Shown here piece by piece: positions 25,931 through 34,566 of a DNA stretch of 64,000 nt. The stretch's first letter is position 1. Every line of letters starts with the position of its first letter. The notes under the pieces are model-generated. The model saw nothing but the letters and a program-made list of their open reading frames with translations, was not told where the DNA came from and did not search any database. The stretch is from Umezawaea sp049997955 (lineage in GTDB: Bacteria > Actinomycetota > Actinomycetes > Mycobacteriales > Pseudonocardiaceae). Made by a program: the position numbers and the translations under genes. The stretch is from the NCBI GenBank assembly GCA_049997955.1, contig JAEBDY010000023.1, forward strand, positions 1-64,000. Direction: 5' to 3'.

Positions 25931-26024
25931 CGCCGAGCAGACCACCTCGCCCGCCTCGGGCCGCGAGGACCGCACCCGCCGGGGCCGACGGCCCCGGCAC
26001 CGCACACACCACAAGGGGAACACC

Positions 26025-26609
26025 ATGAGCGACACCAAGCTCCGCATCGCCGTCATCATCGGCAGCGTCCGCAAAGGACGGTTCGGCCCGGTCGTGGCCA
26101 ACTGGTTCGCCGACCGCGCCCGCGAGTACGGCGGCGTCGAGTTGGACATCGTGGACCTGCTCGACCACCCGCTGCCCACGGCCATGACCGACGAGCCGGA
26201 CGAGGCCACGGCCGCCGCGTCGGCCGAGTTGGCCAACCGGCTCACCGCGGCCGACGGGTACGTGCTCGTCACGCCCGAGTACAACCACAGCTACCCGGCC
26301 TCGGTGAAGGCGCTCGTGGACTGGACCAGCGCGCCCTGGCGGGCCAAGCCCGTCGCGTTCGTCGGCTACGGCGCCCACGGTGGCGGCGCGCGCGCCGTGG
26401 AGCACCTGCGTTGCGTCTTTGCCGAGGTGCACGCGGTCACCGTGCGCGAGGCCCTGATGCTGCGCTTCCCGTGGACGCTGTTCGACGAGGAGGGCCAGAT
26501 GGTCCGCCCGGAGGCCGTGGAGGCCAACCTCAAGGACCTGCTCGACCAGCTGACGTGGTGGGGTTCCGCGCTGCGCGAGGCCAACGCCAAGCGGCCGTAC
26601 TGGGTCTGA
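26025..26609 (+). CDS. NADPH-dependent FMN reductase family protein
   Basis: A 194-aa flavodoxin-like protein with IIGSVRKGRFG (FMN phosphate loop), TPEYNHSYPASVKALVDW and GYGAHGGGARA, all standard for FMN_red (PF03358) proteins. It could supply reduced flavin or reduce azo or quinone bonds. AAGGGGA precedes the ATG. The TGA stop is part of the target duplication of the adjacent insertion sequence, so the insertion left the reading frame intact. Confidence 0.9.
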   Translation: MSDTKLRIAVIIGSVRKGRFGPVVANWFADRAREYGGVELDIVDLLDHPLPTAMTDEPDEATAAASAELANRLTAADGYVLVTPEYNHSYPASVKALVDWTSAPWRAKPVAFVGYGAHGGGARAVEHLRCVFAEVHAVTVREALMLRFPWTLFDEEGQMVRPEAVEANLKDLLDQLTWWGSALREANAKRPYWV

Positions 26610-27615
26610 GTACCTGTTTCCGAGCTTGGAGTGATCAAGGAGCTTTGGTGCGGACATGGGGGAACTCCTGGTAGATCGGACGGTGTCTAAGCGCCGTTCC
26701 ACCAGGAGTTCCGTTGCTGTCGTGCCCGATCCCTGCGGGTGGTGTCACCACGGGTCCGCCGTGCTGTCGCCTCGCCGCCTCCCACCAGCCCGTTCGGCGG
26801 GAGCGCCGGTATCCCACCGACGTCACCGACGCCCAATGGGCGCAACTCGACCCGTTACTGCCTGATCCGGCCTGTCTGGCGGGTCGGGGAGGGCGGCGGG
26901 AGAAACACTGCCGCCGGGTGATCGTGGACGCGATCCTCTACGTGGTCGACAACGGCATCAAATGGCGGGCGCTGCCGCGGACTTCCCACCCTGGCCCACG
27001 GTCTACACACGCTTCGCCCTCTGGGAGAAAGCCGGTGCGACCCAACGAGTGCTCGACGCGCTACGCGACCGTGTCCGGCCGGCGGCCGGTCGGGCCGCGG
27101 CGCCGTCGGCGGCGATCGTCGACTCGCAGTCGGTTCGAGCGGCGGAGACCGTCAGCGCGGCGACCCGTGGCTTCGACGCGGGCAAGAAGGTTCAGGGCCG
27201 CAAACGCCACATCGCCGTGGACACCCTGGGCTTGCTGGTGGCGGTGTTGGTGACTCCGGCGTCCACGCAGGATCGGGTGGTTGCCCGCTGTCCGTTGCGG
27301 CGCCTGCGCGTCACCGGCGGTGAGCGTGTCCGGCTGGTCTGGGCCGATGGCGGTTACACCGGCACCCTGCTCGATTGGGCGCGCGAGAAGCTCGGTCTGG
27401 TGGTGGAGATCGTGAAACGACCGGACCTGCCTCATTTCACGGTGTTGCCGCGTCGGTGGGTGGTGGAGCGGACGTTGGCGTGGATCACCGGTCATCGCCG
27501 CTGCGTCCGCGACTACGAACGGCTACGCCACCATCACGAGGCGATGGTCCGTTGGGCGATGATCCGCATCACCAGCCGCCGACTGACACAGCAGTAGCAG
27601 CTCGGAAACAGGTAC
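26610..27615 (+). mobile_element. Intact-looking IS5-family (IS427-like) insertion sequence
   Basis: The ends are perfect 17-base inverted repeats starting GTACCTGTTTCCGAGCT (26610-26626 and 27599-27615). The trinucleotide TGA flanks both sides (26607-26609, 27616-27618), matching the TNA duplication of this group. Perfect ends, a visible duplication and a full DDE set suggest recent insertion. It now separates the FMN reductase from the hairpin and G-rich tract beyond. Confidence 0.85.
26714..27597 (+). CDS. IS5-type transposase in two frames (orfA/orfB)
   Basis: orfA (from TTG 26714) contains RYPTDVTDAQWAQLDPLLP and runs to NGIKWRALP. orfB, in the -1 frame, overlaps from about 26962 with ADFPPWPTVYTRFALWEK. 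The catalytic residues are in orfB: AIVDSQSVRA (D), VWADGGYTG (D) and RWVVERTLAWI (E). A -1 shift within the overlap is the usual way this IS group makes full transposase, so this is probably programmed rather than a mutation. Confidence 0.75.
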
Positions 27616-27677
27616 TGAGTTCCCCCGGCGGGGCCGAGGAGCGGGCGTCCGGGGGCGCTCCGCTCGCCGAGCACACC

Positions 27678-27739
27678 GCCGCCCAAGCCGTCCTCGACGG
27701 CCTGGGCGGGATGGGGGGTCGGGGGTCGGGGGTCGGGGG
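27678..27739. terminator. Hairpin plus G-rich (G4-type) tract between convergent genes
   Basis: An inverted repeat at 27678-27708 (CCGCCCA and GCCGTC pairing with GACGGC and TGGGCGG) is followed by four G-runs of 5-6 separated by TC (27713-27739). The four-run pattern could fold as a G-quadruplex on the plus strand. It lies between the convergent reductase/IS and methyltransferase 1, so a bidirectional terminator is likely. Confidence 0.55.
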
Positions 27740-27811
27740 AAAGCGCACCACGCCTTCCGGCACCGTCCCGTCGACAGCGTGGTCCAGTGTGGACGGTCGG
27801 CGGCGCGGGGA

Positions 27812-28558
27812 TCAGGCTGCGGCGGACAGCGGCAGGGCGAGGCGCGGGCGCGCGGGCTGGTGGGTGACCTCGATGAGCATGTGCTCCACGGACACCCCGC
27901 CCTCGACGTCGGTGAGCCCGCGCAGGGTGCGCAGGCCGAGGTCGTGCTCGCCCGCCAGGCGCAGCAGGGCGGGCAGGTCGCCGCGCGAGGAGAAGTGCAG
28001 GATGATCGAGCCGTCGGGGGTCAGCCAGTCGGACGCCTCGGCCAGGAAGCGCCGGTGCGTGGCGTAGCCGGCGTCCACGTAGGCCCGCTCGTGCACCGTC
28101 TCGTACTCGTAGTCCGCGGGGGCCAGGACGTAGTTGGAGCTCCAGAAGATGAGGTCGAAGCGCTCTAGGGGGTCGAGCCCGGCGAACAAGTCGCTGTGCA
28201 GCGCCTCGACCCGGTCCGCCACGCCGTGGCGCGCGGCGTTGTCCGCGGTGTTGGCCACGGCCTCGGCGTTGATGTCCGACGCGACGACCCGGTGGCAGCC
28301 CGCGAGCGCGGCCGACACCGCGATCAGGCCCGCGCCGCAGCCGATCTCCAGGAACGACCCGCCGCGCGGCACCAGCCGCTCCCCGAGGCCGAGCATGTCC
28401 ATCACGAGCCCGGTCGTCGGCGAGCACACCGGGGAGAAGACGCCGGGGCGCATGTCCCACCGGCGCCCGTGCAGGCTGAAGGTGCCGGGTTCGACAATGG
28501 TGCGAAGCGCGCTGCGGCTGCGTTCCAGGGATCGGCGGTAATCTCGGACCTCGGACAT
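27812..28558 (-). CDS. Methyltransferase-fold protein 1 (PrmC/MTS-like with altered NPPY motif)
   Basis: A 248-aa protein with SAM motif I LEIGCGAGLIAVSAAL (about residues 69-84) and motif II VVASDINAEAV, as in MTS-domain methyltransferases. Where these have the amine-binding NPPY, this protein has FWSSNYVLAP. A paralogue at 54667-55392 has the identical FWSSNYVLAP, so the change is conserved and probably defines a different substrate, perhaps an arylamine or N-oxide rather than a glutamine or adenine. GGGGAA precedes the ATG. An upstream DNA element is shared with the paralogue. Confidence 0.8.
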   Translation of the reverse strand: MSEVRDYRRSLERSRSALRTIVEPGTFSLHGRRWDMRPGVFSPVCSPTTGLVMDMLGLGERLVPRGGSFLEIGCGAGLIAVSAALAGCHRVVASDINAEAVANTADNAARHGVADRVEALHSDLFAGLDPLERFDLIFWSSNYVLAPADYEYETVHERAYVDAGYATHRRFLAEASDWLTPDGSIILHFSSRGDLPALLRLAGEHDLGLRTLRGLTDVEGGVSVEHMLIEVTHQPARPRLALPLSAAA

Positions 28559-28686
28559 CGTGTTCCCCTTTGTGGCAGAATGCGGGAACGCCCTCGCGGG
28601 CGCGGTCGGTGGGGGGTGCTGGCCGGTTCACCCGGTGCTGGAGCGGCTGTCCCGGCCTGGTCAACTCTCGCTTGAGCAGGCCGTTC

Positions 28687-28732
28687 GCGGAAGGTGATCG
28701 CGCCAACGTCTGCGGGCCGCGCGGTGGTGGTC
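28687..28732. promoter_or_regulatory. Conserved element upstream of methyltransferase 1
   Basis: Blocks GCGGAAGGTG, GCGCCAAC, CT..GGG and GGTGGTGGTC occur here in the same order and almost the same spacing as at 55490-55534 in front of the paralogous methyltransferase. They lie 129-174 bases before this start codon. Preserved non-coding sequence in front of both copies suggests a promoter or regulator site. Confidence 0.55.
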
Positions 28733-28828
28733 GGAACACCGGGAGGAATTCCACACCACCGGCAGATAAGTAGGCGGCCGATTGAAGAAGAACTGCGCTG
28801 AGGAATTTTCCGCCGTTTCGGCGGTAGT

Positions 28829-29589
28829 GAGCCTTTTTCATCTGGCGGTGACCTTGTAGTTCTGTAGTACGTGGATGGCTTTGGCCAGTCTTCCGGCGTG
28901 GCGGGGGCAGCAGCGGAGTTTGCGGAGTATGCGCCAGGTCTTGAGTTGGGCGTTGGCGCGTTCGCCGGGTCCGCACAGCCGCGCGTGGGCGCGGTTGGCT
29001 TCTTTCTGGGACTCGGGTTTGTTGCGGCCCTTGTACGGGGTGAGCACGTGTGCGCCGGTCTCGTCGTATCCGTGGTAGCCCTTGTCGGCCAAGGCGATCA
29101 GCCCGGTATCGCGCAGCGCGGCGAGGATGTTCCAGATCCGGGCGGCGGCGGTGTCGTGGGTGCTGCCAGCGCGGCCCGCAGCTTCGGCGCCCGTGCGGCC
29201 AGGAGCCCGACGGTCTCGTTGACATAGCGCCAGCGGGTCGCGGTGGAGACACCGAACCCGGCGCCGATCTCGGCGAAGGTCTCGCGCTTGCGTAGATAGA
29301 CCAGCACCAACAGGGCCTGCTGCCCCGGATTGAGCTTGCGCCACAGCGAACCCGTCTGTCGACGATGGGCACGAATCAGACGGGATACGAAGGTCAGGGT
29401 CTGATGTGACAACGGCAGTGCGGCACGGTAGAACAGCATGCGAAGCCCTCGGTGCGACAGGATTGATCTTGGTCGACAGCCCTCCTGCCGAGGGCTTCAT
29501 CCGTTGTCACACCGACACACCGACGATCCCCGGTTTGTGGCTTACACCCCTTGCCCACCAAGGCATCCGAATCCGGATGAAAAAGGCTC
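28829..29589 (-). mobile_element. Deleted IS5-type element with 17-bp inverted ends
   Basis: The ends GAGCCTTTTTCATCTGG (28829-28845) and CCGGATGAAAAAGGCTC (29573-29589) are inverted repeats with one mismatch. The transposase between them (28838-29439) has an intact N-terminal HTH region (LNPGQQALLVLVYLRKRETF) and C-terminal part (ALADKGYHGYDE, GERANAQLKTWRILRKLRC). The segment with the first catalytic Asp is missing and the frame shifts at the junction. It is non-autonomous. Confidence 0.75.
28838..29439 (-). pseudogene. IS5-type (HTH_Tnp_4/DDE_Tnp_4) transposase with internal deletion
   Basis: Start LFYRAALPLSHQTLTFVSRL is followed by the HTH region up to APKLRAALAA, then a changed frame, AGSTHDTAAARIWNIL, continuing to the natural C-terminus KVTAR. 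About 60 residues typical of this family, including the first active-site Asp, are absent at the junction. Confidence 0.75.
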
Positions 29590-29671
29590 AGTGGTTCCGC
29601 ACCCATTTGTGGCGTTGATGAGCACTACCGCCGCGGCGGGGAGGTCGGGGGCGGCGGCCCCGCCGCGGCGG

Positions 29672-30865
29672 TCAGCTGGCGTGGCGGTCGTCGGCCAGCA
29701 CGGTCTCGCCCAGGGCCGCCACGGCGTGCGCCACCGAGACCAGGGTGACGTGCCGGTGCCAGCCGTCGTAGGAGCGGCCCACGTAGTCGCGGATGCCCAC
29801 CCGGTCGGTCAGCCGCTCGAAGTCCTGGTCGACCCGGCCGACCAGGCGCGAGAGCGAGACGAGCGCGGCGGGCCCCGTCGCGACCAGGTCGGTCAGCCAG
29901 TACTCGGGCTGCGCGGCCCGGCCCGACCAGTGCCCGAACAGCACCAGCTCCCGGCCTTCGCGGCTGCCGTCGGCCAGCCGCACGGGCACTGCCGTGGCGG
30001 TGTGCTCGCCCGACCGCGAACCGGGGACGTAGACCGGCCTGCGCAGGTGCCGCACGGCCGCCATGACCTGCTTGGCGGCCACCGGTCCGGCGGCGCGGCC
30101 CGGCAGCACCGGGTGCAGGGGCACCAGCGGCATCGTCGGGTTCACCCGCACGAGCGCGGGTAAGCCCGCCGCCTGGAAGCGGCGCACCGCGCCTGCCGCG
30201 CCCGCCGACCGGGCGTCGAGCACCACCGGTCGCACCGGCAACCCCCAGAACCCGGCGGTCTCCAGGGCCGCGGACACCGCGCAGCCCTCGACCGTCTCCG
30301 CGCCCGCGTCGTCCGGGATGGCCGCACGGGTGCGCTTGTCCTGGTCGTCCAGCCACGTGCTGGGCAGGTGCAGCCGCCAGTTCACCGGGCCGCCCCCCGC
30401 GTCGGACGCCGCCCAGACGCCCATCGCGCACTGCGCGTTGAGCAGCTGGCCGACCTCGGCGGAGAAGCCGCGGTCCACGCCGACGGAGTGCTCGCCCGCC
30501 TTGGGCGTCACCACCGGCCGGACGACCCAGGCGCGCACCGGCGTGGTGCGGGCGAGGTAGCGGGCCAGCGTCGCCCGCACGGGCCGCCAGTCCCACGTCG
30601 AGTTGCTGACGAAGTGGTGCAGGCCCTGCTCGCTCACCGCGCCGCCGCTGGCCGCGGCCAGCCTGCGGATCGACTTCCGACCGCGGGTGCTCAGCAGGCC
30701 GCGCACGTACACGGCGCCCTTGGCCCGCTGGTCGGCCCGCGGCAGCCCGGCGAAGAACTCGGCGCACAGTTCGGCGCACAGTTCGGTGAGCAGCGGGTCG
30801 TCGGCGGGCGCTCGGCGCGCGGGTCGCGGTGCGTGGCTGGTCGGGAAGTCGGTGAGCGTGGTCAT
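29672..30865 (-). CDS. IS701-type transposase-derived protein 1, catalytic Asp lost
   Basis: A 397-aa DDE_5/IS701-like protein. It keeps the fold signatures KGAVYVRGLLSTRGRKSIRRL, HHFVSNSTWDW, GVDRGFSAE and YDGWHRHVTLVS. The strand that in IS701 reads LIDRELYLP is VNWRLHLP here (Asp to Asn), and the C-terminal Glu region is shortened to IRDYVGRSYD. No terminal repeats flank it. A second intact copy with the same substitutions is at 57638-58819, and both copies share an upstream motif. These features fit a domesticated protein, perhaps DNA-binding, better than an active transposase. The start has a G-rich ribosome-binding site. Confidence 0.75.
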   Translation of the reverse strand: MTTLTDFPTSHAPRPARRAPADDPLLTELCAELCAEFFAGLPRADQRAKGAVYVRGLLSTRGRKSIRRLAAASGGAVSEQGLHHFVSNSTWDWRPVRATLARYLARTTPVRAWVVRPVVTPKAGEHSVGVDRGFSAEVGQLLNAQCAMGVWAASDAGGGPVNWRLHLPSTWLDDQDKRTRAAIPDDAGAETVEGCAVSAALETAGFWGLPVRPVVLDARSAGAAGAVRRFQAAGLPALVRVNPTMPLVPLHPVLPGRAAGPVAAKQVMAAVRHLRRPVYVPGSRSGEHTATAVPVRLADGSREGRELVLFGHWSGRAAQPEYWLTDLVATGPAALVSLSRLVGRVDQDFERLTDRVGIRDYVGRSYDGWHRHVTLVSVAHAVAALGETVLADDRHAS

Positions 30866-31259
30866 GGGTCCCCCCTCTGCGGTCGTCGTCTGGAACCGGT
30901 GACAACATTGGTCGCGACGGGGGGTGGTGCCCAGGTGCGGCTGACACCGAACTGGGCGACCCGCAGGTGGGCTCACCACCACAGCGGGCCACCGGGACCG
31001 GGGGAGGGCCAGGTCGGGAGAGGCTGGGGTGGTGGCCGGACCACCACCCCGGCGACGTCGAGGGGGGTTCGAGCGCGACCTGAGCGGGGCCTGCCCGTGG
31101 ACCGACGTACCTGAGCAGGGCGAACGCCGCGCGAGGTGGGAGGTGGTGGGACCACCGGCCGGTTCACCCGGCTTCGACGGGGGTGCTCCGAGGCTAGGGG
31201 AACAGCCGAAACCCTGCTGTTCGCGGCCTCGAACAGCAGGGTTTGCGTGCTTGCGACGG
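30866..31259. promoter_or_regulatory. Upstream region of IS701-like gene 1 with conserved box
   Basis: No gene is visible in this 394-base stretch. At 30928-30950 it holds TGCCCAGGTGCGGC followed by GACACCGA, repeated nearly identically at 58895-58917 before the second IS701-like gene, 63-76 bases from each start. A perfect hairpin GGGGTGGTGG/CCACCACCCC lies at 31026-31050. Confidence 0.55.
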
Positions 31260-31744
31260 CTACTTGGTCACCGGTGCGTTGGTGAGCCCCTTCTTGGCGC
31301 CGGTCACGGTGTTGGACGCGTACACGACGTTTGGGTTGCCGGTGCACTGGGCGAGCGTGGTGATCTTGATGGCGTACTCGCCCGCGCCGCCCAGGTCCGA
31401 CCTGTCGCCGCGCCAGGTGGTGCCGCACCCGCTGGGGAACTTGGGCGTGGTGGCGATCTGGTGGGTCTCGTAGCCGTTGGCCAGGGTGCCCGGCTTGCCG
31501 AACGTGCCGGTGTCGTTCTCCAGCAGGTACTCGGTTCCCTTGACGTCCACCCACGAGTCGGCGGAGTGCTCGCCGGTGATCCCCTTGCCGTTGAACGTGT
31601 TGCCGCGCACGACGCCGTTGAAGGTGCCCTCCTTGACGTCGATGTGCTCGGCGGTCACGTTGGGGCCGAGGGTGTTGTCGAGGACCTGGACCCGGTCGCT
31701 CTTGTCGACGCCGCCGCTGTTGCCGTGGCACTCCCGGTTGGACT
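31260..31744 (-). pseudogene. C-terminal fragment of a secreted right-handed beta-helix protein
   Basis: The frame carries short parallel-beta-helix rungs (VQVLDNTLGPNVTAEHIDVK, FNGVVRGNTFNGKGITG) and ends TGAKKGLTNAPVTK. This is typical of pectate-lyase-like extracellular proteins, with two Cys (CGTTW, AQCTGN) likely forming a disulfide. No start, signal peptide or N-terminal half remains; at about 31745 the sequence becomes the end of a plus-strand gene. Nothing nearby would express it. Confidence 0.6.
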
Positions 31745-31881
31745 CGACCGGCAGCGCGTTCGCCGACCACGTCGCGCTCGACGTGCTGCTCGGGTTCGCC
31801 GACGAACTCGGCCTCGGCGAGAAGCTCGCGATCGAATCGACGCCCGAGGACGTGCTCGACCCGTACTCCCTGCCGGGCTGA
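31745..31881 (+). pseudogene. 3' end of an unidentified plus-strand gene
   Basis: A frame of about 45 codons (FADHVALDVLLGFADELGLG to TPEDVLDPYSLPG) ends at TGA 31879-31881 and is followed directly by a strong terminator hairpin. This argues that it is a genuine gene end. The acidic helical C-terminus cannot be assigned to a family. Confidence 0.4.
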
Positions 31882-31891
31882 TCACCTTTCC

Positions 31892-31930
31892 GGAAATCGC
31901 CCGCGCCCGATTCGGGTGCGGGCGATTTCC
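31892..31930. terminator. Strong bidirectional hairpin
   Basis: The arms begin GGAAATCGCCCGC and end GCGGGCGATTTCC, with further CCCG/CGGG pairing around a small loop: nearly 18 pairs with one mismatch. It lies between a plus-strand gene end and the minus-strand PKS remnant and could serve both. Confidence 0.75.
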
Positions 31931-31936
31931 GCGTTC

Positions 31937-33125
31937 TCAGACTGTTCGGGCCTTCCATTTCGCGGTGATCTTCTCCAGCATCGCGGAGATGGTCTCGCTT
32001 TCCGCGTCGGTCATCGTGGCGATGACGTCCTCGTCCAGTTCGTCGAGTTCTTCCAGCAGCGCGTACACATCCGTCGCCGCGTAATCGGAGGCCAGCAGTT
32101 CGTCCAGGTGCTCGGCCAGGAGACCCGGCGTGGTGCGCTCGAACAGGAGCGTCGGCGCCAGGTCGAGGCCGGTCACGGTCGACAGCCGCTTGAGCAGGTG
32201 GACGCCGCGCAGCGAGTCGAAGCCCAGTTCGAGGAACGACGCGTCGTCCAGCACGTCGTCCGGGTCGGTCAGCCCGAGGACCCGAGCCGCCTCCAGCCGC
32301 ACGAGTTCCGTCGCGGTCCGCGGTCCCGCCTCGGGCTCGTTGTCCGTGGTGACCTCCGTGACCGCCACCACCGGCACAGCGGTCCGGGCGGCCGGGACGA
32401 GCCAGTAGTCGCGCCCCTGGAACGGGTGGACCGGCAGGTCCACCGTCCGCCCACCGGCCAGCACCCGCGGCCAGTCGACCGCCACCCCGGCGGCGTGCAG
32501 CTCCGCCACGGCCGTCACCAGGCGGAGGTCCGCCGCCGACCCCGGCTGCTGCACGGCGTGGAACGCGACGTCGTCGCCGACGCACTCCGTGCCCGCCTAC
32601 GAGAGCCCGCCCGTGAGCCCGATCTCCACGAACGTGCCCACGCCCTGCGCGGCCGGCTCGCGGACGGCGTCCCGGAACCGGACGGTCTCCCGGAGCTGCC
32701 GCACCCAGTACTCCGGCGTGCCCATCTCCTCCGGCTCCACCAGCCGCCCGGTCACCGTCGACACCACGGGCAACTCGGGCCTGCGGAACGCCAGGGCCGC
32801 GAGCGCCGTCCGGAACTCGGCGAGCACGCCCTCGGCTTGGCGGGAGTGGAACGCCCGCCGGACCCGCAGGTGCCGCGACCGCCGCCCGGACGCCGTCCAC
32901 GCGGCCTCCAGCGCCGCGACCGCCTCCGGGTCGCCCGCGACGACCGTGGAGTCGGGGCTGTTGATCCCGGCCACGTCCACCGCCGCGCCCGTGCGGTCGA
33001 GGAACGCCCGCACCTCGTCCTCGCTCCCGCGCAGGGCCACCATCGCCCCCGGCGGCACCGCCCGCAGCGCCCGACCCCTGGCCAGGACCAGCGCGGTGCT
33101 GTCGGCCAGCGACAGGGAGATCTCC
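31937..33125 (-). pseudogene. Modular PKS remnant: C-terminal AT half, ACP and tail
   Basis: Reading on the minus strand: LADSTALVLARGRAL and VDVAGINSPDSTVVAGDPEA (acyltransferase core after the lost active-site Ser region), RRAFHS, STVTGRLVEP and FVEIG (AT end). After a frame change and stop near 32600 come VHPFQGRDYWL, then an ACP with the phosphopantetheine site ELGFDSLRGV, and an acidic tail ending KWKARTV. KS and the AT active site are missing. The piece is cut at 33125 by a plus-strand LuxR fragment. It is the last module of a former type I PKS. Confidence 0.8.
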
Positions 33126-33251
33126 AAGAAGCTGCACATCACGATCAGCACGGTCGAGCACCACCTCACCAAGGCCTACCGCAAGCTGAACGTGTCCCAG
33201 CGCAAGGACCTCCCGGCCGACCTGTGGGACGAGGCCGCGTCGACGGCGTGA
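33110..33251 (+). pseudogene. LuxR-type HTH, C-terminal fragment
   Basis: SASDREISKKLHITISTVEHH followed by LTKAYRKLNVSQRKDLPADLW is a complete GerE/LuxR helix-turn-helix ending at TGA 33249-33251. All sensor and ATPase sequence upstream is replaced by PKS sequence on the other strand. Without a start it is a remnant of a cluster regulator (LAL type is usual for PKS loci). Confidence 0.7.
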
Positions 33252-33254
33252 GCC

Positions 33255-33812
33255 TCAGCCCGTGACGTCGAGGACCGCGAGCTGCACGCCGTTGGCGTAG
33301 GCGGCGTGCTCGACCAGCTTCAGCTTGCGCTTGTCGGCGCCGTCGGTGTCGAACAGCCGTTTCCCGCTGCCGAGCACCACGGGGAACGTCAGCAGGTGGT
33401 AGCGGTCGACCAGCCCGGCGGCGGCCAGGCCCTTCGCGAGCGTGGGGCTGCCGTGCACGAGGATCGGGCCGCCGTCGTCCTCCTTGAGCTTCGCGACCTC
33501 GTCCAGCGACCGCAGGACGGTGGTGTTGTTCCACTCGGGGTCGGTCAGCGTGGAGGAGACGACGTACTTCGGCATGGCGTTGTAGTCGGCGAACTCCTCC
33601 ATCTTCGGCCACACCGGGGCGAACTCGTCGTAGCTGACGCGGCCGATCAGCATCGCGGACGCCTCCACCTGCTCCCGGCCTTTGATCTCGTAGGCGGCCA
33701 TGTCGAACTCGACGTCCTTGAACGTCCAGCCCGCGTGCGGGTGGGCGCCGCCGCCGGGGGAGTCGACGACACCGTCGAGGGACAGGAACTCGGTGACGAT
33801 GAGCGAGCGCAT
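33255..33812 (-). CDS. RibD C-terminal/dihydrofolate-reductase-like protein
   Basis: A 185-aa protein with FLSLDGVVDSPGG, AMLIGRVSYDEFAP, NNTTVLRSLDEVAKLK and ILVHGSPTLAKGLA, the pattern of RibD_C family reductases common in actinomycetes. NADPH-dependent reduction of a small heterocycle is likely; the substrate is unknown. AGGAG precedes the ATG. It is the last gene of the AhpD-MFS-oxidase-DsbA-like string; the 85-base gap before it holds a GGTGGTG/CACCACC hairpin (33834-33851). Confidence 0.8.
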   Translation of the reverse strand: MRSLIVTEFLSLDGVVDSPGGGAHPHAGWTFKDVEFDMAAYEIKGREQVEASAMLIGRVSYDEFAPVWPKMEEFADYNAMPKYVVSSTLTDPEWNNTTVLRSLDEVAKLKEDDGGPILVHGSPTLAKGLAAAGLVDRYHLLTFPVVLGSGKRLFDTDGADKRKLKLVEHAAYANGVQLAVLDVTG

Positions 33813-33897
33813 CGCGGATCTCCTAGCGGGGTCGGTGGTGTTCTCACCACCACGTCGAACGGGTTCCCCCGGATTCGACAGGTCCGCCGGGGGGATC

Positions 33898-34566
33898 TCA
33901 ACTCGACGCGGCGCGGTCCAGGAGGTCGTCCGCCCACTCGGTGGAGTAGGACACCAGGCGCGGGAAGCCGCCGTGCAGCGGGGACGCCGACCAGGAGGCC
34001 ACGACGCCGGGGTTGTGCAGCCGGAAGCCGTCCCCGGTGAAGAAGTGCGGACTGCCCTGCACGGCGGGCGTCTTGGCCTCCTCCCACTGCTCGTACACCT
34101 CGGCCCGCCCGGAACCGGCGGCCAGCGCCTTGGCCAGCGCCTCGGCGTCCACGTGGGGGCAGGCCTCGGCAACGTCCAGGATCTCGGAGTGGACGCTGAT
34201 GCACCGGCCCTCGGTGTAGAACGCCACCCGCAGCGCCGCGTCCAGCTCGTCGGACCCGCGCAGCCCGTCGACGGCCTTCACCGCCTGCACGGCCTCCAGC
34301 GCGGGCAGCGTGGTGACGGGGTAGGTCCACTCCGGACCGCTCCACCGCCGCCACCCCAGCTCGGGGCGCAGCGCCGCGATGGCGACGACCTCGGCGTCCA
34401 CGATGTACTTGGGCGTCGGGATGCGGTTGAACAGCTCCAGCGGGAACGCCCGGTGATCGATGAGCAGGTCGTCGCCGCGCCGGTCGGCCGCGGCGCGCAG
34501 GGTGTGCAGCGCCAGCGCCGCCCAGGGGCAGCCGATGTCGGACCACGTGGTGATGGTGACGGTCAT
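33898..34566 (-). CDS. DsbA/FrnE-family thioredoxin-fold protein lacking CxxC
   Basis: A 222-aa protein beginning TITTWSDIGCPWAALALH. The active-site position has C-P-W-A instead of CxxC, so it has one Cys and cannot make a disulfide on its own. Members of this group include glutathione-dependent isomerases (2-hydroxychromene-2-carboxylate isomerase type) and FrnE. QGSPHFFTGDGFRLHNPG contains the conserved cis-Pro loop. Its ATG overlaps the stop of the FAD oxidoreductase (ATGA), so the two are translationally coupled and may act in sequence. Confidence 0.85.
   Translation of the reverse strand: MTVTITTWSDIGCPWAALALHTLRAAADRRGDDLLIDHRAFPLELFNRIPTPKYIVDAEVVAIAALRPELGWRRWSGPEWTYPVTTLPALEAVQAVKAVDGLRGSDELDAALRVAFYTEGRCISVHSEILDVAEACPHVDAEALAKALAAGSGRAEVYEQWEEAKTPAVQGSPHFFTGDGFRLHNPGVVASWSASPLHGGFPRLVSYSTEWADDLLDRAASS

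Noticed and set aside
8449..26609. Benzoxazole (A33853/caboxamycin-type) cluster
   Set aside because: KAS III, ligase and 3-HAA genes fit, but the benzoxazole-closing amidohydrolase is not in the window; kept only as a precedent for KAS III.
27711..27742. CRISPR or minisatellite from repeated GGGGGTC units
   Set aside because: Only three 7-base units, no spacers; better described as a G-rich tract.
31937..33125. Functional polyketide synthase
   Set aside because: Only part of an AT and an ACP remain, with a frameshift and loss of both KS and the AT nucleophile region.
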